58,442 nucleotides of DNA, taken from assembly GCA_021371965.1 (NCBI GenBank), contig JAJFVE010000016.1, positions 1 through 58,442 of the forward strand, read 5' to 3'. Source of the DNA: Planctomycetaceae bacterium (GTDB lineage Bacteria > Planctomycetota > Phycisphaerae > SM23-33). How positions within the stretch are numbered: position 1 is the first letter of the stretch; every line of letters begins with the position of its first letter. A program made the position numbers and the translations under genes. Positions 7,992 to 18,172 of this stretch are shown piece by piece. Below the pieces are notes generated by a model. That model was not told the origin of the DNA, made no database searches, and saw only the letters and a list, made by a program, of their open reading frames with translations.

Positions 7992-9407
7992 TCACTCCGC
8001 CACAATCTGAACCATCTTGCGGGCGGGCAGGTGCAGCGCCATGCCCAGCGCATCTTCCGCCGATTCCCGCAAACTTTCGCTGATGCTCGGGTGAGCGAAG
8101 ACCGTCTCGGCGAGATCTTTGACACTGGCGCCGGTGCCGATCATGGCACCGGCCGCCCCGATCACTTCCGTCACATTGTGCCCCAGGGCGTGAACGCCCA
8201 GCAGTTTGCCGTCGTCGCGCCCGCGAATCACTTTGACAAAGCCCTCGGTGTCGTTGACAGCCTGGGCTTTGCCCAGCACGTTGAGCGGGAACAGCCCGAC
8301 CGAGACCGGCACGCCGTCGCGCCGCGCCTGCCTGGCTGTCATGCCCACGCCCGCAATCTCCGGGAACGTGTACACCGCCCAGGGAATCGCCGGCGTGATC
8401 GTACTCTTGTGTCCCAGCGCGTTTTCAACCGCCACCACGCCGTGTGCGCTGGCCGCGTGCGCCAGCAGGCACCGCCCGTTGGCGTCGCCGATGCAATACA
8501 CGCCTTTGGCCGAGGTCGCCATCCGCTCGTCCACCCGGATGAATCCGCGGTCGGTCTCGATGCCCACGCTCTCGAGGCCGAGGTTCTCGGTCTTGGGGCG
8601 CCGACCGGTCGCGACCAGCACCTTGTCCACCTGCACGCTCAGGCCGCCGGTGATCGTCGCGGTAAGATTGCCCGCGGTGCCCGCGAGGTTCTCGACCTTG
8701 ACGCCCGTGATGCACGCGATGCCGCGGCGGGTGAAGATCTTCTCGATCGCCCGCCCGAGCTGCGCGTCCATCTCCGGCAGCAGGTTGGGCATCATCTCGA
8801 CGACCGTGACGGCCACGCCGTACTCTCGCATCATGCAGGCGAACTCACAGCCGATGACGCCGCCGCCGACGATCAGCAGCCGCTTGGGCAGGGCAGTCCA
8901 GTGCAGGGCCTCGTCGCTGGTACAGACCAGCTCGGGGTCGGTCGGCCAGCCGGGAATCCGCCGTGGCGCTGAGCCCACAGCCAGAATCACATTGCCCGCC
9001 GCCAGCGTGGTCTTGCTGCCGCCGTCGGTAACCAGCACTTGTCCTTTACCGGCCAGCGAGCCGTGGCCCTTGACGATCTGGACGCCGCGTGAGGCGAAGA
9101 GCGTCTCGATCCCGCCGCGCAGGCCCTTGAGAATCTTGTCCTTGCGGGCCTGGATCTTCGACCAGTCGAAGCTGATGGGCCCCGAAACATTCACGCCCAG
9201 ATCGCCGGCATGCTCGATGTGATGCAGCAGTTCAGCCGATGCCAGCAGCGCCTTGGATGGAATGCATCCGAAGTTCAGGCACGTCCCGCCGAGATTCGGC
9301 GCCTCTTCAATGATTGCGGTGGAAGCGCCCATTGCCCCGGCCTTGAGTGCCGCCACGTATCCACCTGGACCCGAGCCGATCACGACTACGTCATACTTGT
9401 TTGCCAT
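7992..9407 (-). CDS. lpd: Dihydrolipoyl dehydrogenase (E3)
   Basis: This flavoenzyme reoxidises the dihydrolipoyl groups of the 2-oxoacid dehydrogenase complex and passes electrons to NAD. The 471 residues contain the N-terminal FAD motif VVIGSGPGGYVAA, the redox disulfide GGTCLNFGCIPSKALL (Cys43, Cys48), a second dinucleotide fold LLIVGGGVIGCEFA, the FAD-contact motif GVYCIGDANG and the C-terminal His-Glu dyad region (AHPSISE). It lies 127 bases downstream of the E2 gene on the same strand, with a palindrome of the TTGCCACA family between them. Confidence 0.97.
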   Translation of the reverse strand: MANKYDVVVIGSGPGGYVAALKAGAMGASTAIIEEAPNLGGTCLNFGCIPSKALLASAELLHHIEHAGDLGVNVSGPISFDWSKIQARKDKILKGLRGGIETLFASRGVQIVKGHGSLAGKGQVLVTDGGSKTTLAAGNVILAVGSAPRRIPGWPTDPELVCTSDEALHWTALPKRLLIVGGGVIGCEFACMMREYGVAVTVVEMMPNLLPEMDAQLGRAIEKIFTRRGIACITGVKVENLAGTAGNLTATITGGLSVQVDKVLVATGRRPKTENLGLESVGIETDRGFIRVDERMATSAKGVYCIGDANGRCLLAHAASAHGVVAVENALGHKSTITPAIPWAVYTFPEIAGVGMTARQARRDGVPVSVGLFPLNVLGKAQAVNDTEGFVKVIRGRDDGKLLGVHALGHNVTEVIGAAGAMIGTGASVKDLAETVFAHPSISESLRESAEDALGMALHLPARKMVQIVAE

Positions 9408-9433
9408 TTGTTACCTCGTGCATCCAAAACTTC

Positions 9434-9508
9434 TGCCACAATCACAATGACCACAAAGAGAGCTTCTTAGTCGTTTCCCACCTCGTGCTCTTTGTGATCT
9501 TTGTGGCA
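9434..9508. repeat. Intergenic palindrome, TTGCCACA family, copy 1
   Basis: Left arm starts TGCCACAATCACAA and contains CCACAAAGAG; right arm reads GCTCTTTGTGATCTTTG and TGGCA. The arms are imperfect complements around a loop of about 15-25 bases. It lies 26 bases past the E2 stop and before the lpd start. Related copies are at 33213, 37109, 39414 and 42921. Confidence 0.85.
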
Positions 9509-9534
9509 AGGCTGTTGTCTTTTCTGTTTCCCGC

Positions 9535-11586
9535 TCAGCCGAGCAGCCCTTCCGGCTTTTCGAGCAGTTCTTTGAGCCGGTTCACAAACTCTGCTGCCAT
9601 CACGCCGTCGATCACGCGGTGGTCGACGCTGAGAATCATGGTCATCACCTGCGCGGCCTTAATCTGGCCGTTCTCGATGACCGCCTCTTCGTGCGCCGCC
9701 CCGACGGCCAGGATGGCGGCCTCGGGCGGGTTGATGATCGCCGAGAACTCGCTGATACCGAACATGCCCAGGTTGGTGATGGTGATCGCGCCTTGGCCCA
9801 TGTTCTCGATCTTGCCGCTGCGGGCTGCCTCGACGATGCGGCGCGTCTGGGCGGCCAGGTCGCGGAAGCTCAACTTGTCTGCCGAGGCGATGACCGGCAC
9901 CACCAGCCCGCCCTCGACGCCCACGGCCATGCCGACGTTGGCGTTGGGGTACTCCAGCAGATCCGTGCCGTCAACCTGGCTGCGGAAGCTGGGCTTCTCG
10001 GCGACAGCCTTGGCCACGGCCGCGACTACGAAGTCATTGATCGTACACTTGAACTCTGCGGCGGCCTTGAGCTGCTTGTACTTGGCCAGCAGGGCGTCGG
10101 CCCGCACGGTCTGCTTGATGTAGAAATGCGGGATGGTCTGCTTGGAGGCCTGCAGGTTCCTGGCGATGGCCTTTCGCATGCCGGACATCTTCGTGCGCTT
10201 GGGCTCGCCCAGGGCAGGCTTGGCCGGGGCTTTGCCCGCAGCCGGAGCGACCGCGCCGGCCGGAGCGGTTGCGATGTCGGTTGAGAGGATGCGCCCGCCC
10301 GGTCCGCTGCCGGCCGGCACGGCTGAGAGGTCTACGCCGCGCTGGGCAGCGAGTTTGCGAGCGGCCGGTGAGGCCTTCACGCGACCGTCACCCGAAACGG
10401 GAGCGGCAACGGCTTGACGCACTGGCGCCGCAGCGGCAACTGCAGGTGCGGAAGGTTCAGTGGCACGCATCCCTTGGGGATGCGTGGCACCCGCCGCGGC
10501 GGGCGCTGCGCCGCCTTTGAGATAGGCGTCGACCGCCGCGTCGTTTTCGGCCATGTACGCCACGGGCACTTTCACTTCGAGCGTTTCGCCTTCCTGGGCG
10601 ACGATGCGGGCGACGCGTCCGGCGTCGACGGCTTCGACTTCGATGGTGGCCTTGTCGGTCTCGACGTCGAAGATGATGTCGCCGACCTTGACGCGGTCGC
10701 CTTCCTTCACGCGCCAGGCGACGATGGTGCCTTCTTCCATGCTTTGCCCGGCCTGGGGCATCAGGATCGCCGTCACGCCGGCCGGCAGTTCGCCGGCGGG
10801 GGCGGCACTGGGCGCCGGGGCTTCAGAGACACGCTCAACGGAGTTGAGCGTGGCACCCGCCGGGGCGGGCGCGCTTGGGGCGCTCTCGCCGCGCAGGAAC
10901 GCGTCGATAGCCGCGGGGCTCTCGGCCAGATACGCCACGGGCACTTTCACTTCGACGGTCTGGCCCTCAGGCACGACGATGCGGCCGATGCGGCCGGCGT
11001 CGACGGCTTCGACTTCGATGGTGGCCTTGTCAGTCTCGACGTCGAAGATGATGTCGCCGACTTTGATCCGGTCGCCTTCCTTCACGCGCCAGGCAACGAT
11101 GGTTCCCTCTTCCATGCTCTGCCCGGCCTGGGGCATGAGGACAGGCACAACGTTTGGGGTCGCAGCAGGCGCGGCCACGGCAGCAGGAGCGGGGGCAGGC
11201 GCCGCGGCGGGTTGTGGAGCACGTACCGGCGCCGGCACAGCCGGAGCCGTGTTAACGCGTGCGGCCGCCACGGCGGGCTTGACTGTCTTGGCGGGGGCAG
11301 CCGCGGCGGCCTGGGCGGCGATTTCGGCCATCGCCTTGGCGATATCCTCGCCCGGTTGGCCCAGCAGGGCTACTGGCTCGCCGACGGCCACGACCGTGCC
11401 TTCGCCAGCCAGCACCTTGAGCAGTCGGCAGTCGGAGGCAGCCGTGATCTGGTAGATCGCGTCAGGGGCCTCGATCTCGACGATCGTCTCGCCCTTCTTG
11501 AGCTTGCCGCCTTCGGCCTTGAACCACTGCCCGACGGTCACTTCCTCGACGGTCTTGGAACGCTGGGGTATCCGCAATGTCAGCAT
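9535..11586 (-). CDS. 2-oxoacid dehydrogenase E2 (dihydrolipoamide acyltransferase), three lipoyl-type domains
   Basis: 683 residues form the core of the complex, carrying acyl groups to CoA. Domains in order: lipoyl-like domain 1 (1-80); lipoyl domains 2 (about 147-225) and 3 (about 273-350), almost identical, with target lysines 187 and 312 in ETDKATIEVEA; E1/E3-binding domain (about 401-437); catalytic domain (about 455-683) with His656 in DHRVIDG. Ala/Pro-rich linkers join them. Domain 1 has APDAIYQI where ETDKATIEV is expected, so the acceptor lysine is missing. The two linkers each contain an in-frame palindrome. The gene starts divergently from the deoR-E1 pair and heads the run E2-lpd-PHP-SDR-MDR-lipB-lipA. 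Acyl specificity (pyruvate, acetoin or branched-chain) cannot be told. Confidence 0.95.
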   Translation of the reverse strand: MLTLRIPQRSKTVEEVTVGQWFKAEGGKLKKGETIVEIEAPDAIYQITAASDCRLLKVLAGEGTVVAVGEPVALLGQPGEDIAKAMAEIAAQAAAAAPAKTVKPAVAAARVNTAPAVPAPVRAPQPAAAPAPAPAAVAAPAATPNVVPVLMPQAGQSMEEGTIVAWRVKEGDRIKVGDIIFDVETDKATIEVEAVDAGRIGRIVVPEGQTVEVKVPVAYLAESPAAIDAFLRGESAPSAPAPAGATLNSVERVSEAPAPSAAPAGELPAGVTAILMPQAGQSMEEGTIVAWRVKEGDRVKVGDIIFDVETDKATIEVEAVDAGRVARIVAQEGETLEVKVPVAYMAENDAAVDAYLKGGAAPAAAGATHPQGMRATEPSAPAVAAAAPVRQAVAAPVSGDGRVKASPAARKLAAQRGVDLSAVPAGSGPGGRILSTDIATAPAGAVAPAAGKAPAKPALGEPKRTKMSGMRKAIARNLQASKQTIPHFYIKQTVRADALLAKYKQLKAAAEFKCTINDFVVAAVAKAVAEKPSFRSQVDGTDLLEYPNANVGMAVGVEGGLVVPVIASADKLSFRDLAAQTRRIVEAARSGKIENMGQGAITITNLGMFGISEFSAIINPPEAAILAVGAAHEEAVIENGQIKAAQVMTMILSVDHRVIDGVMAAEFVNRLKELLEKPEGLLG
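10455..10492. repeat. In-frame palindromic element in E2 linker, copy 1
   Basis: CACGCATCCC (10464-10473), loop TTG, GGGATGCGTG (10477-10486). It encodes residues about 366-377 (GATHPQGMRATE on the minus strand). Flanks TTCAG and GGCACCCGCCG are shared with the copy at 10824. Confidence 0.85.
10537..11148. repeat. Duplicated lipoyl-domain DNA
   Basis: The segments 10537-10770 and 10912-11148 encode E2 lipoyl domains 3 and 2. They are nearly identical at the protein level and largely identical at the DNA level, indicating a recent intragenic duplication or gene conversion. Confidence 0.85.
10824..10857. repeat. In-frame palindromic element in E2 linker, copy 2
   Basis: CACGCTCAAC (10830-10839), loop GGA, GTTGAGCGTG (10843-10852). 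It encodes residues about 244-255 (GATLNSVERVSE). It sits at the equivalent linker position and in the same frame as the copy at 10455, but with a different, still fully paired, stem core. Confidence 0.85.
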
Positions 11587-11721
11587 CTATGCACCTCTGT
11601 GAACAGAGTATCGCCAGTATCATTTCAAAGATACAGTCAACATTATCCAACATCAAGCAAAAAGTCTGCATTTTTATGTTGATCTTTGTGCATGAATATG
11701 ATTAACTTGAGTCATAATCAG
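11587..11721. promoter_or_regulatory. Divergent control region of the E2 and deoR-E1 operons
   Basis: This AT-rich stretch separates the two divergent transcription units and must hold both promoters. An imperfect palindrome with GTATC/GATAC arms around ATTTCAAA lies at 11615-11636, and TATGA-N10-TCATA lies near 11696. Either could be the operator of the adjacent DeoR-family regulator. No promoter boxes could be fixed with confidence. Confidence 0.5.
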
Positions 11722-11770
11722 GTGGCACAGCCTTTCCAGGCTGTGTCACAGGCTGGAAAGCCTGTGCCAC
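11722..11770. repeat. Palindrome abutting the deoR-type start codon
   Basis: Arms GTGGCACAGCC...GGCTGTG (11722-11745) and CACAGGC...GTGCCAC (11747-11770) pair over about 24 bases with two mismatches. The ATG of the regulator follows one base later, and no Shine-Dalgarno sequence is present outside the hairpin. Confidence 0.85.
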
Positions 11771-11771
11771 G

Positions 11772-12548
11772 ATGAACGCATCATCCCAACAAAGACGCGA
11801 TAGCATTCTTTCTCAAGCCTATGAGAAAGGGCATGTTAGCGTCAAGGACCTCACCGACGCTCTGGCCGTTTCGTCGGCCACGGTGCGGCGTGACCTGCGA
11901 GCATTGGCCGACTCGGGGGAGCTGTCTCTCACGTACGGCGGGGCGAGTCTGGCCCGGAAGATGGACTTCTCCTTCCAGTCCAAGGCCGCCCGCAACACCT
12001 ACGCCAAGCAGGTCATCGGCAGTCTTGCGGCGGGGCTGATCCCCGACGGAGACCAGCTCTTTCTCGACAGCGGCACGACCTGCTTCGCCACGGCAGCGTT
12101 TCTGCGGGGCAAACGCGGATTGTCCATCATCCTCAATTCAGTGCGCCTGGCCGAGGTGCTCGACTCGCCGGCTATCAGCGTGATTCTGCTGGGCGGGCAG
12201 TACCGCCCGGCCCGCATGGACACCATCGGGCCAATGGCCACCGCCGCCCTCGAGCAGCTTCGCGGATACGTGGCGATGATCGGCGCCGACGGGTTGGGGA
12301 TGGACTTCGGCCTCACCGCCGGCGACATCGACTCGGCCGCCCTGTATCGCCTGGCCGTCCGCAACGCGCGGCAGACGATCCTGCTGGCCGACTCGAGCAA
12401 GTTCGCCGCCGCGTCGCTGTACAAGATCGTTGACTGGGACGCCGTCAGCCGCGTCGTCACCGAACAGATGCCCGATCAACCCTGGCGTGAGTTCCTCGCG
12501 TCGCGCAATATCGAGATTACTTGCCCCGAGACAGCCCAAACGACATAG
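11772..12548 (+). CDS. DeoR/GlpR-family sugar-responsive transcriptional regulator
   Basis: 258 residues. The N-terminal winged helix (about 9-60) has the family's VSVKDLTDALAVSSATVRRD recognition region. The C-terminal effector domain shows DSGTTCFATA, ILLGGQYRPARMDTIGP, GADGLGMDFGLTAGDIDSAAL and LLADSSKF, a layout that senses phosphorylated sugars. It is the first gene of a unit with E1 (28-base gap) and diverges from the E2/polyol operon, so it probably controls both. This fits a sugar-phosphate signal made by the adjacent dehydrogenases. The start codon directly follows a long hairpin, which could limit translation. Confidence 0.92.
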   Translation: MNASSQQRRDSILSQAYEKGHVSVKDLTDALAVSSATVRRDLRALADSGELSLTYGGASLARKMDFSFQSKAARNTYAKQVIGSLAAGLIPDGDQLFLDSGTTCFATAAFLRGKRGLSIILNSVRLAEVLDSPAISVILLGGQYRPARMDTIGPMATAALEQLRGYVAMIGADGLGMDFGLTAGDIDSAALYRLAVRNARQTILLADSSKFAAASLYKIVDWDAVSRVVTEQMPDQPWREFLASRNIEITCPETAQTT

Positions 12549-12576
12549 CCGCACCCAAGGCTTCAGGAGTTAACCG

Positions 12577-15048
<2,472 letters not shown>

Positions 15049-15069
15049 AAACCGGGAGAGCGGATCACC

Positions 15070-15234
15070 GGATCGAAAAGATTAAGAGGATAAGAAGAAC
15101 AGGACTCGGAAGCGCAGCGTTAGCGGCCGAGCTTGCCCGACGGGTTTCTTCCCCGATCCAAGAACCCGCGGAGCAAGCTCCGCCGCTAACATCTTTCTCT
15201 TAGTCTTTTCCCATCCCCATAATCTCTTCAATCC
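15070..15234. repeat. Nested palindromes between convergent genes
   Basis: The inner element (15119-15190) has arms GTTAGCGGCCGAGCTTGCC and GGAGCAAGCTCCGCCGCTAAC. The outer arms (15070-15100 and 15203-15234; GGATCGAAAAGATTAAGAGG against the complement of CCATCCCCATAATCTCTTC) also pair at roughly 75%. The inner family recurs at 29721 and 51380; a half copy of the outer family lies at 19763-19803. Confidence 0.8.
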
Positions 15235-15260
15235 CGTAGCCCCGCTCCTCCCGTCTCGGA

Positions 15261-15986
15261 TCATTTTCGCAGCACAGCGACCAGGATCGAGCCCAGGCGA
15301 AGGTCGTAGCGGAACTCAGCGGCCGCCAGGCGCTCGGCGAGACGCCAACTCAGGGCGGCGGCCCAGGGGGCGATGAAGCAGTGCGTCATCAGGCGCTCGA
15401 CTTTGAAGCCGGCGGCGGTGCAGAGTTTCCGCAGGCGGCGGGGGGTGTAGTGCGTGACATGCTGGTGTTCGCGCATCGGCGGGGCCAGATGCAGCAGGTC
15501 CATCGTCCGCTCGATGGCCGGCCAGGCGCTGGCGTAGTTGGGCGTCGTGAGCAGGACTTGTCCGCCGGGTGCGAGCAGACCGGCGAAGACGTCGAGCATT
15601 TGCCGGCCCTGGCCGGCGTAGAGATGCTCGATCACTTCCAGGCAGTAGATCTTGTCGGCGGGGCGCTCGAGGGCGAATGCTTCGTCGACGAGGCCGCACA
15701 GAAACCGCGCGCCGTCGCCTTGCCCGTGGCTGCGGGCAAACTCGATGGCCGCTTCGTTGGCGTCGATCCCCAGCACCGCGGGGCCCTGGTTGGCCAGGAA
15801 ATGCGAGATGACGCCCGATCCGCAGCCGACGTCGAGGACGAACTCTCCTGAGGCCGGCGGCAGCAACTTCGCGACGGCCAGTTGCTTGCTGTAATGCCAG
15901 AACCGCTGGACCGCCGGCCCATGCGTCAGGGCGCGGTGCTGGTAGTCGCCGCCGATAACCGTGGTGTCGCCGATTCGTCGTTTCAT
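15261..15986 (-). CDS. Class I SAM-dependent methyltransferase, UbiG-like
   Basis: 241 residues with the SAM-binding glycine loop FVLDVGCGSGVISHFLA (about 49-65), the acidic adenosine contact VLGIDANEAA, and motif IYCLEVIEHLY after the central strand. A TTPNY segment and a C-terminal helix pair follow. The overall pattern matches ubiquinone/O-methyltransferase-like enzymes (UbiG, methyltransferase 11/23 type) that act on small molecules or lipid-linked sugars. No biosynthetic partner is next to it, so the acceptor is unknown. It converges on the E1 gene, with palindromes between them. Confidence 0.85.
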   Translation of the reverse strand: MKRRIGDTTVIGGDYQHRALTHGPAVQRFWHYSKQLAVAKLLPPASGEFVLDVGCGSGVISHFLANQGPAVLGIDANEAAIEFARSHGQGDGARFLCGLVDEAFALERPADKIYCLEVIEHLYAGQGRQMLDVFAGLLAPGGQVLLTTPNYASAWPAIERTMDLLHLAPPMREHQHVTHYTPRRLRKLCTAAGFKVERLMTHCFIAPWAAALSWRLAERLAAAEFRYDLRLGSILVAVLRK

Positions 15987-16099
15987 GCTTGCTGCGACTA
16001 TATCGGATATCTCCGCCCTGTCATCTGATTTCAGGAAGAGGTCCTCGCCTCCTCCTCAGGAGTACTTCATGGACGCATGGGCGAGGCTCACATGGGACT

Positions 16100-16118
16100 C
16101 ACGGGCAAGATGCCCGTG
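16100..16118. repeat. Palindrome at the 3' end of the M20 peptidase gene
   Basis: CACGGGC AAGAT GCCCGTG, perfect 7-bp arms, eight bases past the stop of the minus-strand peptidase gene. Confidence 0.7.
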
Positions 16119-16125
16119 CTACGGC

Positions 16126-17508
16126 TCAGAGCCCCGCCAGAGTGCCCAGCATCGCGGCAGAGGCGATCGAGCCGCGGTAGAACTGGTCGAGTTTGAAGTG
16201 TTCATTGGGGCTGTGGAGGTTGTCTTCGGGCAGGCCAAAGCCCATCAGCACCGCGTCGAGGCCCAACAGGCGCTGGATCAGTTCCGTCACGGGCACCGAG
16301 GCGCCGCAGCGGATCAGGACAGGGCTCTTGCCGAAGGCCTCGGACATGGCGGCCTGGGCGGCCGTCATCGCGGGGCCTTGCGTGGCGAGCATCACCGGGC
16401 GAGATGAGGCGTGGAACACCAGTTCGCCGGCCAGGCCCGCCGGCGTGTTGGCGCTGACGAACTCGCTCAGGGCCTGTTCGATCTTCTGCGGGTTCTGGTT
16501 GGCCACCAGGCGCATCGAGAACTTGGCCGAGGCCTTGGCGGGGATGATCGTCTTGGAGCCCTTGGTGGTGTAGCCGCCGACGATGCCATTGCAGTCGAGC
16601 GTCGGGCGGGCCCAGAGGCGATGCAGGGCGGGCAGGTTCTTCTCGCCGCCGCCGAGTCGGCCGTCGGGCGCGCCGAGGAAGCGGGCCATCGTCGCCTCGT
16701 TGTAGGGCAGGGCGTCCCAGGCGCGGCGCTCGGCGTCGGTCAGGGGCAGCACGTCGTCGTAGAAGCCCTTGAGCGTCACGCGGCCATCGGCGTCGTGCAG
16801 CGAGGCGATCATCGCCGTCAGGGCGTTGATGGGGTTGGTGGCCGCCCCGCCGTACTCGCCGCTGTGGATGTCGCGGTTGGGTCCGGTGAGGGTGAGTTCT
16901 GCGTAGACCAGTCCGCGCAGGGCGTAGGTGATGCTCGGGACGCCGTCGGCGAAGAAGGACGAGTCGCTGATAACGGCGGCGTCGGCGGCCAATTCATCCT
17001 TGTGCTCGTGGATGAACGGCTCCAGGTCGGGCGAGCCGACTTCCTCCTCGCCCTCGAGCAGGAGCGTGACGTTGACGGGCAGTCCCAGCGTTCGCTGCCA
17101 GGCCTCGATGGCCATCAGATGCGTGAAGAGCTGGCCCTTGTTGTCGTTGGCGCCGCGGGCATAGACGGCCCCGTCGCGCACGGCCGGCTCGAAGGGTGGG
17201 CTGGTCCACTGATCGAGCGGGTCGGCCGGCTGGACATCGTAATGGCCGTAGATCAACACGCGCGGCGCGTCGGGACCGGCCGCAGCGGGCGCGTGGGCCA
17301 GCACGTTGGGCTTGCCCGTGGTGGGCACCACGCGTGCGGTGCAGCCGGCGGCTTCGAGGCGCCGCGCGAGCCATTGGGCGCAGGGCGCGCAGGCCTCGCC
17401 CGGGCCGCTGACGTTGGCGATCGAGGGGAATCGCAGCAGGTCCATCAACTCGGCCAGATGCCGCGAGCGGTTGTTGAGCAGGTAGTCGGCGACGGCGGGG
17501 GGGAGCAT
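16126..17508 (-). CDS. M20-family dipeptidase
   Basis: 460 residues. Metal ligands of the di-zinc M20 peptidases are visible: the His-Asp pair in IYGHYDVQPADP, the catalytic aspartate and bridging region in RGANDNKGQ, the Glu-Glu in LLEGEEEVGSP, and a late histidine in PNEHFKLD. The dimerisation (lid) domain lies between about residues 185 and 340. The subgroup resembles cytosolic nonspecific dipeptidase and carnosinase-like enzymes (DapE/ArgE superfamily) that hydrolyse dipeptides. No signal peptide is visible, so it should act in the cytoplasm. A separate small-protein gene lies just upstream. Confidence 0.92.
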   Translation of the reverse strand: MLPPAVADYLLNNRSRHLAELMDLLRFPSIANVSGPGEACAPCAQWLARRLEAAGCTARVVPTTGKPNVLAHAPAAAGPDAPRVLIYGHYDVQPADPLDQWTSPPFEPAVRDGAVYARGANDNKGQLFTHLMAIEAWQRTLGLPVNVTLLLEGEEEVGSPDLEPFIHEHKDELAADAAVISDSSFFADGVPSITYALRGLVYAELTLTGPNRDIHSGEYGGAATNPINALTAMIASLHDADGRVTLKGFYDDVLPLTDAERRAWDALPYNEATMARFLGAPDGRLGGGEKNLPALHRLWARPTLDCNGIVGGYTTKGSKTIIPAKASAKFSMRLVANQNPQKIEQALSEFVSANTPAGLAGELVFHASSRPVMLATQGPAMTAAQAAMSEAFGKSPVLIRCGASVPVTELIQRLLGLDAVLMGFGLPEDNLHSPNEHFKLDQFYRGSIASAAMLGTLAGL

Positions 17509-17518
17509 ATCGGCCTCA

Positions 17519-18109
17519 TCATTGGGAGGGTGGTTTGGATTTCCAGAACTGCCACCACGCCCGGCGCGGGGCGGGCGCGGGCGTGTGTTGGCCGGTGCTG
17601 GGCAGGCGCGCCAGCAGGGCGCGCAGGTGGTCCTGGGCGAACTGCTCGGGGGCGGCGTGGTAGGGGACGTCGGAGAGGAAGAACGCCGTCGGCGGGGGCA
17701 GTTGTTCGTGCGGGGCGTAGAACTTCAGCGCCTCCTGCAGGCATAGGGCGGCCTGGCAGGCGGCCAGGCGGGCCTGGGCGGGCAGGGCGGCCTGGCGAGA
17801 CTCGATCATCATCAGGTCGCACAGGCTCAGCCACTGGCCCAGGTCGACGATGCGGCTGGGCTGTCGACCGGGATTGATCACGAGGCACTGGCCTTGCTCG
17901 CCCTGGAGCGGGGCATCGCAGAAGAACTCCATCGGATGCGCCGCGTTGCAGGACTTGCACCGCGTCTCGATGGCGACGGGCCCACTGCGAGCAGGCGCGA
18001 CCGCCTCGCCCTGGATTTCCAGCGGGCCTTTGCCGCAGGCGCTGCAGATGCGGACCATCAGGCAGAGACGAATCTCGTTGAAGCTATGTGCGTGCGGGAG
18101 GTGGTCCAT
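17519..18109 (-). CDS. Hypothetical protein with N-terminal zinc-ribbon-like cysteines
   Basis: 196 residues, not recognised. The N-terminal third has CSACG, then CKSC, which could bind one zinc, followed by a cysteine in FFCDAP. The middle part is helical and rich in Ala/Leu/Gln, and the C-terminal 25 residues are Pro/Trp-rich (RRAWWQFWKSKPP). The start is uncertain: ATG at 18109 gives the longest frame, and ATG at 18058 would place the CSAC motif near the N terminus; neither has a clear ribosome binding site. It lies ten bases before the M20 gene on the same strand and may be co-transcribed. Confidence 0.65.
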   Translation of the reverse strand: MDHLPHAHSFNEIRLCLMVRICSACGKGPLEIQGEAVAPARSGPVAIETRCKSCNAAHPMEFFCDAPLQGEQGQCLVINPGRQPSRIVDLGQWLSLCDLMMIESRQAALPAQARLAACQAALCLQEALKFYAPHEQLPPPTAFFLSDVPYHAAPEQFAQDHLRALLARLPSTGQHTPAPAPRRAWWQFWKSKPPSQ

Positions 18110-18172
18110 CGTATATCACGTGCCGGTGCGGCTAAGCTGCCTGCCGAACCGCGCCGCTAAACCGCCTGTCCT

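Noticed and set aside
9434..9508. Simple intrinsic terminator
   Set aside because: The stem-loop has no following run of T and lies inside an apparent operon, so a classical terminator is not supported.
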